A model generated the notes under the pieces. The model was not told where the DNA came from, searched no databases, and saw nothing but the letters and a program-made list of their open reading frames with translations. A DNA stretch of 20,673 nt from JAFDVL01 sp043736395 (lineage in GTDB: Bacteria > Acidobacteriota > Blastocatellia > RBC074), in assembly GCA_043736395.1 (NCBI GenBank), contig JAYTCQ010000336.1:1-20673 (forward strand). The letters are read 5' to 3'. The position numbers and the translations under genes are program-made. Positions 7,673 through 14,980 of this stretch are shown piece after piece; within the stretch, counting starts at the first letter, position 1, and each line of letters opens with the position of its first letter.

Positions 7673-8863
7673 ATGTCCGAGAATCACCCCAAAACTCCGG
7701 TCAGGCTCGTTTCCATGGATGCCTACCGTGGCTTCGTCATGTTTTTGATGATGGCCGAAGTGCTGGAACTGGCACGTGTCGCTGCCGCTCATCCCGGCAA
7801 TTCATTCTGGAGCGTTTTAGCGTGGGGACAAACTCATGTTGAATGGTTTGGATGTTCGCTTCACGATCTAATTCAGCCGTCATTTTCCTTTCTCGTCGGT
7901 GTCGCGCTACCCTATTCTATCGCCAGCCGCATCGCCAAAGGACAAACACAACCCGTAATGTTCGCGCACGCGGCATGGCGTTCGTTGATATTGATTTTAT
8001 TGGGTGTTTTTCTGCGCTCGACGCATCACACGCAAACGTACTGGACGTTTGAAGATACGCTCTCACAAATCGGACTTGGCTATTTGATCTTGTTTGCCCT
8101 TGGTTTTCGATCCATGAAAAAGATCTGGATTGCGTTTGCGGTGATTGTATTTGGTTATTGGCTGGCAAATGTTTTATATCCATTACCACCTGCCGGATTC
8201 GATTACACAGCAGTCGGAGTGCCTGCGGATTGGGCATATCATTCAAGCGGCATCGCTGCGCACTTCAATAAAAATAGTAATCTGGCGTGGGCTTTTGATA
8301 CATGGTTTTTGAATTTATTTTCGCGCGAAAAATTCTTTACACATAATGGCGGCGGCTACGCGACACTGAGCTTTATTCCGACGCTGGGCACGATGATTTT
8401 AGGGTTAATCGCCGGACGCTGGCTAAAATCCGATTTGCCAAGTAACGAGAAATTACGTCGCTTTTTGATTGCCGGCGTTATCGGAATTGCACTCGGATTA
8501 TTGCTGCACTTTGCTGGAATTTGTCCGCTCGTCAAACGCATCTGGACTCCGACGTGGACGGTCTTCAGCGGCGGCGCCTGCTTCCTGCTACTGGCATTTT
8601 TTTACTACACCATAGATTTGCGAGGCTGGCGCAAATGGGCTTTCTGGTTAACCGTCATCGGCATGAACTCAATTGCGATCTACGTGCTGGTGCATACGAT
8701 TCAGGATTTTATTATCGAATCATTCAAAATTCATTTAGGACAAAATATCTTCAAGATTTTTGGCGAAGGCAATCAACATTTGCTAAGTGGAAGTGTCGCT
8801 CTTTTAATGTTCTGGCTGATTTTATACTGGATGTATAAGAAGAAATTATTTATTCGGATTTGA
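7673..8863 (+). CDS. HGSNAT/NagX-like membrane acyltransferase (DUF5009/COG4299)
   Basis: The 396-residue protein has about ten transmembrane helices and the family opening SMDAYRGFVMFLMMAEV (D16, R19, G20). It continues with THVEWFGCSLHDLIQPSFSF and LVGVALP. H55 in HVEW aligns by eye with the catalytic His of human heparan-alpha-glucosaminide N-acetyltransferase. Bacterial relatives are thought to move acetyl groups across the inner membrane onto amino sugars, perhaps in cell-wall or glycan recycling; the substrate here is unknown. Late motifs FWLTVIGMNSIAIYVL and a short basic tail YKKKLFIRI fit the family's full length. No ribosome binding site is obvious before the ATG, and no sugar-processing genes adjoin. 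Confidence 0.88.
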   Translation: MSENHPKTPVRLVSMDAYRGFVMFLMMAEVLELARVAAAHPGNSFWSVLAWGQTHVEWFGCSLHDLIQPSFSFLVGVALPYSIASRIAKGQTQPVMFAHAAWRSLILILLGVFLRSTHHTQTYWTFEDTLSQIGLGYLILFALGFRSMKKIWIAFAVIVFGYWLANVLYPLPPAGFDYTAVGVPADWAYHSSGIAAHFNKNSNLAWAFDTWFLNLFSREKFFTHNGGGYATLSFIPTLGTMILGLIAGRWLKSDLPSNEKLRRFLIAGVIGIALGLLLHFAGICPLVKRIWTPTWTVFSGGACFLLLAFFYYTIDLRGWRKWAFWLTVIGMNSIAIYVLVHTIQDFIIESFKIHLGQNIFKIFGEGNQHLLSGSVALLMFWLILYWMYKKKLFIRI

Positions 8864-8959
8864 GTTGAATTTGAATCCCAACAAAAGACCAAAATAGAAA
8901 TTTTTCCTCTTGTGCAATGATGATCAATATTGTAATTATATTATATATAGTTTGCTAAT

Positions 8960-8987
8960 TTGTTTTCGAATTTTAGATAAAGATACT
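8960..8987 (+). promoter_or_regulatory. Possible sigma-70 promoter for the 24-residue peptide
   Basis: TTGTTT (8960-8965) and GATACT (8982-8987) are 16 nt apart in an otherwise AT-rich gap. Each matches its consensus only partly, and an AT-rich TATATT run lies further upstream. It would give a leader of about 60 nt before the small gene. Confidence 0.3.
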
Positions 8988-9008
8988 CTGTTCCTTCAGT
9001 AACAACTG

Positions 9009-9024
9009 CTGATCATTAGATCAG
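9009..9024. promoter_or_regulatory. Small palindrome in the leader of the peptide gene
   Basis: CTGATC (9009-9014), ATTA, GATCAG (9019-9024) is a perfect 6-bp inverted repeat, 14 bases before the Shine-Dalgarno sequence. It could be an operator or a leader hairpin. The remainder of 8864-9008 is AT-rich with no gene that I can support. Confidence 0.35.
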
Positions 9025-9052
9025 TACTAACATTTTGAAAGGAGCAACTATC

Positions 9053-9127
9053 ATGAACGAAAATATTGTACTCACAGTTGAAGAAGTTGAAGAAGTCGCC
9101 GCACCTGGTGTTCTGTTCAGCGAGTAA
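9053..9127 (+). CDS. 24-residue peptide gene with its own terminator
   Basis: This short gene encodes 24 residues: MNENIVLTVEEVEEV (1-15), then AAPGVLFSE (16-24), ending in TAA. The evidence that it is real is its context. AAAGGAG (9038-9044) sits 8 nt before the ATG, one of the best ribosome binding sites in the window, and a strong terminator begins 16 bases after the stop. The peptide is acidic and lacks a signal peptide, a membrane segment or Cys. The L-T-x-E-E-x-E-E-V-A pattern faintly recalls leader segments of ribosomally made peptides (of the ELexVaGG type), which would leave only GVLFSE or less as core. No modification enzyme adjoins. It is not an attenuator leader, since no downstream gene on this strand is served. 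Function unknown. Confidence 0.6.
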   Translation: MNENIVLTVEEVEEVAAPGVLFSE

Positions 9128-9142
9128 TCCTTCCACTGACTA

Positions 9143-9188
9143 AAAAATAAAAAAGCGCGATTCACATAAATCGCGCTTTTTTATTTTT
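9143..9188. terminator. Strong bidirectional intrinsic terminator
   Basis: A 20-bp perfect stem (9143-9162 with 9169-9188) encloses the 6-nt loop CACATA. Its core is AAGCGCGATT / AATCGCGCTT, flanked by A and T runs, so it gives a T run in both directions. It serves the 24-residue peptide gene and probably the convergent 676-residue gene. The rest of 9189-9240 holds nothing that I can name. Confidence 0.9.
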
Positions 9189-9240
9189 GTGATCAATAGC
9201 TAATCTGCCAGGTCGAAAACATACCTTAGAACAACTTAGA

Positions 9241-11271
9241 TTAAGGCAAATCAATCGGCGGACAGAAGTGAGTATCTTCCATTCTTCTTCGTTTCTTTTC
9301 TTTTTTGGAAGGATTCTTATAAATAGGCACTTGTGATTTCTCGTAATACGGCAAGTTGCGTACGCCACGATCTCGAATCAAAGGGTCACCGTTTTCACGA
9401 TCAATAAAAAGAAAATCAATATCTACCGCGACCTTACTCTTATCCTTAAGGCCATTCGCATCCCGCGCGTGCCCAAGCGTCGTGACAATCACTGAACAAA
9501 TATCCGCTTCGGCTGCGCTGTCAATGTCGCCTGCCTGCGCGCCCTTCCATCCACTTGGTCCCGCGTAGCTGGCGGTGTCAATCTTGAGCGCGTGAAAATG
9601 TCCGATCGCCAGCACCGCTTCTGATCTGGTAACCACCGAAGCTTTATATCTTCGGTTCGATCCCTGTTCAGCAGGAATCGCCATAAATAATGCCAGATCG
9701 CGGTCGTAATCGTAATAGCCCCCGCCCTCGCGTGTTTTATCGTGAATATCTTTGGAAATTTCCCAACCAAGATTTTCATCCATTCCCGGAAATTCAAACG
9801 AACGTTCGAGGATATGCAACTGGCAGAGCTGAATATTTTTCATCCGGCTGAGGTCAGCTTCTTCGGTATATTTCTTTTTCACATCGTCACGAATACCGGA
9901 AAGCCGCCGCAGAATGCGATAAAGCCCACTTGAATAAGCAGAATCAATCTGTTCATCTAAACTAGAAACCTGATCATTTTTTCGACGCTGAACAATGCGC
10001 TTAATCTTGATGCCTTCAACTTTGGCCAGCAATTCTTTGCGGTTCAGTAACAGCGCAACTTCTTCATCATTGCGGCAGATCCCATTTAGAAACACGAGGT
10101 CAGCCAACGTAACTTCTTCCCCGAGTTCGCGCAGAAGCTTGGAGACTTTTTCTCTTTCAAAATTTTGCGCCAGCACTACTACACGGGACATTCCCCAAAT
10201 ATTTGCGGGGACGACCACTCCGATTTTTCTGATGAAGGCTTTTGTCTCGCTATATTTCGGAGACAAGAAGATGCGTAGTTTCTCGCCATCTCGTTTGAAT
10301 TCGTAATAGGCATTCACATACAGCGGAGCTTTCAAAATATCAATTTCCGCACCGAATTCTTCAACAACTTTTTTCACAAAAGCCGAGAACACCGGACAGC
10401 TAATATCAACATCGTGATTGTGCGCCCAGAGCGTGTAAACAATTGACGTAAATGCTTTGAAATGTTCCGCCTGCAATTTCATCCGGTGAACGAATGAAAT
10501 CACCACCGAGACTGGCAGTTCCTGTTTCGTTGCCAGAACTAACAGCTCCAGCGCAGGAACCAGTGCATCAGCTCGCTTGTCTTCAGGCAAAGGAGCCGCA
10601 ATCACATCAGCAAGACTTCGAAAATCTTCCGGGCCTGATTTTCGATACAAAATATTCGAGAGCATGAACGAATCGCCGACACTGGCGAGAAGTGGCCCAC
10701 ATAGCGCACGCGGCAAATTAAATCTGGAGTACAGCAGCTCTGCATAAATCTGGAACCGCTTGCGCATGAACACACCGAACCAATTTGTCGAACCAATTCT
10801 CACTAAACTTTCCGTACCAATTTTCCCGTCGCGATAATAGCCACCAAAATATTTCGGAATATTCCGGCGATTCTCATCGTCGTTCAAAATCTCGTAATAG
10901 CTTAATAATTTCGCGCCTTCCTGCTTGATCGTTTCGATGTCATCATCCACCAAACGTCCGCTGCGCGTCGCCGTAGCTAATCCGTAATGTGTTTTGAGTT
11001 TGAGATAACGGCTGGAGTTATAACCATCCAAAAAGAAATCCTGCATCTCTTCGGCACCCGGTTCCAAAAATGAATCAATGTGATATTGCTTCACTTCGGC
11101 GAACTTCCATTTTTCTTTGAGAGCGAATTCGATGCGGTCGGCTAATGGCTTCCGAGGGCCCATTCCGAACAGCTTCCGCCAGAAGGGAGACTTCTGCTTC
11201 GCTGCCGCTGGCTTCTTAGCTTGTGCATCTGAGGGTTGCTTCGTTTGTCCGGTGTTTATTAGTTGGAGCAT
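9241..11271 (-). CDS. Unrecognised 676-residue protein
   Basis: I do not recognise this family. Residues 1-45 are low-complexity and basic (Lys, Pro, Ala), ending in SPFWRKLFGMGPRKP. Residues 46-450 look mostly helical, with blocks such as FLDGYNSSRYLKLKTHYGLA, IPKYFGGYYRDGKIG and FGVFMRKRFQIYAELLYSRF. The final 230 residues look mixed alpha/beta, with RSEAVLAIGHFHALKIDTAS, SYAGPSGWKGAQAGDIDSA and VAVDIDFLFIDRENGDPLI. The end is a basic run (KKEKKRRR) followed by CPPIDLP. There is no signal peptide, no clear membrane segment and no nucleotide-binding loop. No Shine-Dalgarno sequence precedes the ATG. It faces the 24-residue gene across a shared terminator and diverges from the methyltransferase gene across 314 bases. 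The unbroken frame and codon pattern show a real gene. Confidence 0.7.
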   Translation of the reverse strand: MLQLINTGQTKQPSDAQAKKPAAAKQKSPFWRKLFGMGPRKPLADRIEFALKEKWKFAEVKQYHIDSFLEPGAEEMQDFFLDGYNSSRYLKLKTHYGLATATRSGRLVDDDIETIKQEGAKLLSYYEILNDDENRRNIPKYFGGYYRDGKIGTESLVRIGSTNWFGVFMRKRFQIYAELLYSRFNLPRALCGPLLASVGDSFMLSNILYRKSGPEDFRSLADVIAAPLPEDKRADALVPALELLVLATKQELPVSVVISFVHRMKLQAEHFKAFTSIVYTLWAHNHDVDISCPVFSAFVKKVVEEFGAEIDILKAPLYVNAYYEFKRDGEKLRIFLSPKYSETKAFIRKIGVVVPANIWGMSRVVVLAQNFEREKVSKLLRELGEEVTLADLVFLNGICRNDEEVALLLNRKELLAKVEGIKIKRIVQRRKNDQVSSLDEQIDSAYSSGLYRILRRLSGIRDDVKKKYTEEADLSRMKNIQLCQLHILERSFEFPGMDENLGWEISKDIHDKTREGGGYYDYDRDLALFMAIPAEQGSNRRYKASVVTRSEAVLAIGHFHALKIDTASYAGPSGWKGAQAGDIDSAAEADICSVIVTTLGHARDANGLKDKSKVAVDIDFLFIDRENGDPLIRDRGVRNLPYYEKSQVPIYKNPSKKEKKRRRMEDTHFCPPIDLP

Positions 11272-11501
11272 AACGATTTCATATTGTAAAACACCTACTA
11301 ATAAATGTCACAGTACATGAAAGAGTCATGACGCAATTCAGTATTATTTTTCCTTAATAGTGCGCTTTCTCTTTTCGTGATCTATGATGTTCGTTTACTC
11401 AATTGGTCAGTCGGGTTAATTTTGCAACGCCATTATTTCACCTGTTACTGCAATGGAATTAAGCTAAGCAATACGCAACTGTAAATTTATCGAAAAGCGT
11501 A

Positions 11502-11555
11502 CTACAAACGTCCCGTTTGTAGCTCATTCGGAATCGCAAACGAGACGTTTACGAT
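11502..11555. promoter_or_regulatory. Pair of related palindromes, candidate operators
   Basis: CTACAAACG (11502-11510), TCC, CGTTTGTAG (11514-11522) is perfect. ATCGCAAACG (11533-11542), AGA, CGTTTACGAT (11546-11555) has one mismatched pair. Both share the core CAAACG-NNN-CGTTT, and their centres are 32 bp apart, about three DNA turns. They sit 31-84 bases before the methyltransferase ATG, in the gap shared with the divergent 676-residue gene. Two copies of one core suggest a dimeric regulator; no T run follows either. In the rest of 11272-11501 I see no gene. Confidence 0.55.
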
Positions 11556-11585
11556 ACACTTTTACTACCAACATCTGGAACATTC

Positions 11586-12593
11586 ATGAAACCTGTCGTC
11601 CTTGAAAGCCTGATCGAATCCGCCATCAATTTTCGTGCTGAATTATTTGATGAAAAACACGAAGCCGCCTTTCGCCTCTTCAATGGCTTCACCGAAGGCA
11701 AACCGAATCTAGTCGTAGACCTTTACGGAAAAACTTTGGTCATCCACAACTACGCCGAGCAAGCGGATCAGGGATTTTCTTCCGTGCTCACTGCACAAAA
11801 TTTCATCCCAACAAAGCTGCCATGGATTCAAGCAATTGTCGTGAAAACGCGCCATACGCCAGACTCTGACGAGAAAAAAGGGAAATTAGTTTTCGGAGAA
11901 AACCCGGATCGCAAAGTCCGCGAAAATGGAATCTGGTACGCGATTGATCCAATGCTGAATCGTGATGCCAGCCTCTACCTCGACACGCGCAACGTGCGGG
12001 AATGGGCGACGAAAAATCTCAAAGGCAAAGCCGTCCTCAACACCTTCGCCTACACCGGCAGCCTCGGCGTAGCCGCACTCGCAGGCGGAGCTTCCCGCGT
12101 CGTCCAGCTCGACCTCAATCGCAACTTCCTGAACGTCGGAAAAACTTCGTACACGTTGAATGGTTTTCCAATCAACAAAAAAGATTTCCAAGCCGGAGAT
12201 TTCTGGCCACAGATCAATCGCATGAAAGCCGCGAACGAACGCTTTGATTGTGTCTTTCTTGATCCGCCAATTTATTCCGCCACCAAAAAAGGTGTAGTCA
12301 ACCTCGCCGAAAGCTACACCCGCGTCATCAACAAAGTCCGCCCGCTCATCAACAACGACGGCTACCTCGTAGCGATCAACAACGCGCTCTTTTTCTCCGG
12401 CGCAGATTACCTGAAAGAACTAAAAGAGGTATGCGCCGACGGCTATCTCTCCATCGAAGAACACATCTCCGTCCCCGCAGATTTTGTCGGACACGAAGGA
12501 GTCGTACCGCTGAAGAATATTGCTGATCCCGCACCGTTTAATCATTCGACGAAAATTGTGGTAATGAAGGTTCGGCGCAAAGACGCTAAATAA
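11586..12593 (+). CDS. RlmI/RlmK-type class I SAM-dependent methyltransferase
   Basis: The 335-residue protein has an N-terminal beta domain (AAFRLFNGFTEGKPNLVVDL) and then the linker SLYLDTRNVREWA, the counterpart of the LDQR segment of RlmI/RlmK. The SAM-binding motif I is VLNTFAYTGSLGVAALAGGA (150-169). Motif II acid lies in QLDLNRN, and the catalytic-type motif DPPIYS is at 226-231. Relatives methylate 23S rRNA (m5C or m7G). The DPP-aromatic motif alone does not tell which base, and no PUA domain is seen at the N-terminus. The true substrate is unknown. It starts at an ATG without a good ribosome binding site, behind two palindromes, and its stop is only 7 bases from the convergent LRR gene stop. 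Confidence 0.82.
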   Translation: MKPVVLESLIESAINFRAELFDEKHEAAFRLFNGFTEGKPNLVVDLYGKTLVIHNYAEQADQGFSSVLTAQNFIPTKLPWIQAIVVKTRHTPDSDEKKGKLVFGENPDRKVRENGIWYAIDPMLNRDASLYLDTRNVREWATKNLKGKAVLNTFAYTGSLGVAALAGGASRVVQLDLNRNFLNVGKTSYTLNGFPINKKDFQAGDFWPQINRMKAANERFDCVFLDPPIYSATKKGVVNLAESYTRVINKVRPLINNDGYLVAINNALFFSGADYLKELKEVCADGYLSIEEHISVPADFVGHEGVVPLKNIADPAPFNHSTKIVVMKVRRKDAK

Positions 12594-12600
12594 CGTCAAA

Positions 12601-13461
12601 TTACCGCTGGATAATTTCACAATCCGGCGGTAAGGCATCATCAAGTTCTTTGATTTCAAAATTGTCCCAATAAACAAAATCAATTACTAATTCTTTAAGG
12701 TTTGTTAGCGTAGAAAGATCGTAAAGACAGTTAATCGTTACTTCATTGTTTCCGCCAAGATCAAGCTTTTCCAAATAAGGTAAGTAATGAAGAAATCCTA
12801 GCCCGTTAACTTCACCCACATTGGTTGTGTTTAAGCTGAGTTCTCGCAATTTAGAATCTTTCAAACCGTACAATGCGCTTCCACAAACTTCTGTATCCGA
12901 AAGGTCTAAATATTGGAGCGAAGTCATCTCTGACAAGAACCCTAATTGCTCATCAATGATCTTATTTTCTCGCAGGGAAAGCCATTCCATTCCTTTTAAA
13001 TCATACAAATACTCTATATTCTCCCACCCCGCCTCCTCCAAATAACTGATAGAAGCTCTGCTTAAATCAAGCCCTTGAAGATCATTGGAATCCAGTTCTG
13101 AAAGAGGTAACAGATAATTAGCTGTTTGACCTTCATGATCACTTAAAATACTTACCCAAATTTCCTGCGCTTCTTCGCGCTCGCAGATTTTTAGAATTAA
13201 TTTTTTGTTGCTCGGAGCAAACACCTTACCTGTTACCCCTCCAAATTCTTCCCATTCTTGATCCCACCAAAAACTACTATCACTTGAATCAACGGTGTAA
13301 AGAGTACCTATACAAAATCGTGAAGGAAGATTTCTTACGTAGCATTTTCGACGACGTAGTTGCGCTAACCCTCGCTTCACAAGGTCATTTGACCGCATAG
13401 CTAGTTCTTGTCTTCTAAAATGAACTAAACTTTTTTGCGCTTTTTTTGAATCATCACTCAT
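12601..13461 (-). CDS. Leucine-rich-repeat protein, third gene of the nuclease/J-domain operon
   Basis: The 286-residue protein has a basic N-terminus (to about 45: VKRGLAQLRRRKCYVRNLP) and an unrecognised beta-rich part at 46-120 with an odd aromatic patch, SSFWWDQEWEEF. At least five leucine-rich repeats follow from about 127 to 262 (GMEWLSLRENKI, TSLQYLDLSDTEV, LRELSLNTTNV, YLEKLDLGGNNEV, NLKELVIDFVY). There is no signal peptide or membrane anchor, so it is probably a cytoplasmic binding protein. Its ATG overlaps the end of the J-domain gene by 8 bases, which implies translational coupling. By eye the DNA is AT-richer than the methyltransferase gene that faces it. Role unknown; it may give partner recognition to the operon. 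Confidence 0.8.
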   Translation of the reverse strand: MSDDSKKAQKSLVHFRRQELAMRSNDLVKRGLAQLRRRKCYVRNLPSRFCIGTLYTVDSSDSSFWWDQEWEEFGGVTGKVFAPSNKKLILKICEREEAQEIWVSILSDHEGQTANYLLPLSELDSNDLQGLDLSRASISYLEEAGWENIEYLYDLKGMEWLSLRENKIIDEQLGFLSEMTSLQYLDLSDTEVCGSALYGLKDSKLRELSLNTTNVGEVNGLGFLHYLPYLEKLDLGGNNEVTINCLYDLSTLTNLKELVIDFVYWDNFEIKELDDALPPDCEIIQR

Positions 13462-14272
13462 CGCTTTCCCTCTTCACGACGCCAAACTTTTTCAATAATT
13501 TTGCCAACACCGCATAGCCTTCAATTTTTATTTGAGCAATTTCTTCGTCAATCTCATCAGCCATTTCTTGTAATAAATCGCGACCATCGTCATCAGCAGA
13601 TTCGACTCTATTTTTTAACTGTGCCAATTCAGAAATTTTCACAGCTTCAATCTCAACATCAATTACGGCGAAGCGTTCCTCTACTTGTGCAATTTTGCGA
13701 ATGATGCGGACGAGTTCTGCGCCGATACCTTCGTCTTTAGTGGATTCGGGGCTGCTTTGCCAATCGCGTAGCAACAATTGCAAGCGGTCTTCATCACCTC
13801 TTTCGTAAGCACGATTCACTTCAATCATTATTTGGTGTCTGCGTTCTCGCTCTTCGTCGTCTGTAGCAAGATCAGGATGAACTTGCCGAGCGACTTCGCG
13901 ATAGAGTTTTTTGAGATTATCGGATGGCTTGAATTTCGCAGAAATTTCTATTGTATCTGCAATGTCGGATGTGGCACCCGCTGAATCATTCGCTTGTTCA
14001 CGCGCCTCTTCGGCTTCGACTTGCACTGCGTCATCATCAGGATAAAGACGCGCTTTCGCTTCGGCGATTTGCGCGAGCACTTCGTCCAATGCAGCATAGC
14101 GCGATCCGACAATACGCAAGTAATGTTTCTGAAATGTGTAAAGCTCCGCCTGCAAGGTTGCAAGTTCTAATTCACGTTCGGCGAGCTTGGATTCGAGCAA
14201 AGCGAGTTCAGCTTTTTTCTTTTCCAGTTCGCGCTCTTCAGGTGTTTGTTTGCGGATTAAATCTGTAGTCAT
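13454..14272 (-). CDS. Coiled-coil J-domain protein (DnaJ-like)
   Basis: This 272-residue protein starts with a long Glu/Lys/Leu coiled coil (about 10-75), an acidic Glu/Ala linker (80-105) and then a J-domain at about 115-170. LKKLYREVARQVHPDLATDD contains the HPD motif (132-134) needed to stimulate DnaK, and IMIEVNRAYERGDEDRL is the following helix. Residues 185-272 form a second coiled coil. No Gly/Phe or zinc-finger region is present, so it is a class C co-chaperone, not DnaJ itself. Its start overlaps the nuclease gene stop by one base (TAATG), and its end overlaps the LRR gene by 8. It probably recruits DnaK to a specific client; the nuclease or the LRR protein are the obvious candidates (inference). 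Confidence 0.87.
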   Translation of the reverse strand: MTTDLIRKQTPEERELEKKKAELALLESKLAERELELATLQAELYTFQKHYLRIVGSRYAALDEVLAQIAEAKARLYPDDDAVQVEAEEAREQANDSAGATSDIADTIEISAKFKPSDNLKKLYREVARQVHPDLATDDEERERRHQIMIEVNRAYERGDEDRLQLLLRDWQSSPESTKDEGIGAELVRIIRKIAQVEERFAVIDVEIEAVKISELAQLKNRVESADDDGRDLLQEMADEIDEEIAQIKIEGYAVLAKLLKKFGVVKRESDE

Positions 14273-14832
14273 TAGTTCCTTGGCTGTTCCATCCGAAGTT
14301 CAATCCATCTAACACGGCCTGCTTTGACAGCATCTCTGATTTGACGTTGACGAGAATTGAGCGAAGCTGAAGCTCCAGTTTTTACTTCAATAAAATAAAT
14401 GTCACGCAAATTTTCTTCATCAAGTCCATCAAATACAATCAAGTCAATTGGACTACCCATAAAACGTGCTTCTTTGGGATTAAACCGAAAATCAGGTAAA
14501 TACGGCACAAGGTGTTCCGTCACTTTTCCAATGATGACAGATTGGCTCCGACCGATAGCATCGCTGCGAAAATAGGATTCGCTTTGCACCTTCCAGATTT
14601 CGAGTGAAACGTTTGCCTCACGTGTGGCAATGTCGCGTTGTTCCTGCCGAATCGCTTCAATTTCTTTTATGCGCCACGATTCATATTGTTGCTTGGCACG
14701 AGCTTCAATTTGCTCCTGTAATTGCGTGATAGTTTGTTTTTGGTGACGTGCAGAAGCGAACTGAAAAATCAGAGCGACGATGACAATTACAAGCATCGCC
14801 AGCAACATCAGGCTGAAATTATCGGGCATCAT
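14272..14832 (-). CDS. Membrane-anchored Hjc-like nuclease (Endonuc_Holl family)
   Basis: This 186-residue protein has an N-terminal transmembrane helix (about 8-25, LMLLAMLVIVIVALIFQF). A coiled coil follows (about 30-75), and then a PD-(D/E)xK nuclease core. The catalytic set is visible: E106 in GKVTEHLVPYLPDF, D130 in GSPIDLIVFDGL, and E149/K151 in IYFIEVKTG, followed by LNSRQRQIRDAV. This matches the family annotated as endonucleases related to archaeal Holliday junction resolvase. The family's biochemical role is not established. I chose ATG 14832; a TTG at 14841 would add three residues. It is the first gene of a three-gene coupled operon. A membrane-bound nuclease could act on incoming DNA or at the replication site. 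Confidence 0.85.
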   Translation of the reverse strand: MMPDNFSLMLLAMLVIVIVALIFQFASARHQKQTITQLQEQIEARAKQQYESWRIKEIEAIRQEQRDIATREANVSLEIWKVQSESYFRSDAIGRSQSVIIGKVTEHLVPYLPDFRFNPKEARFMGSPIDLIVFDGLDEENLRDIYFIEVKTGASASLNSRQRQIRDAVKAGRVRWIELRMEQPRN

Positions 14833-14905
14833 ATCTTCCAATCTGGGGGCGCAAGGATAAGAAACGGCTGTGAATTTACCTACTTGAAAAAGACATTATA
14901 ACGCC

Positions 14906-14939
14906 TGAAAGAAATTAGGCAATGAAATGATTTCTTTCA
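14906..14939. promoter_or_regulatory. 10-bp inverted repeat in the divergent promoter region
   Basis: TGAAAGAAAT (14906-14915) pairs with ATTTCTTTCA (14930-14939) across a 14-nt spacer. It lies between the divergent starts of the nuclease operon and the Uma2 gene, 41 bases before the latter. It could be an operator for both; a -35/-10 pair of normal spacing was not found. Confidence 0.4.
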
Positions 14940-14980
14940 TTATCTGTAGTACCATCAACATTGACGGAGGCTGAATTTCT

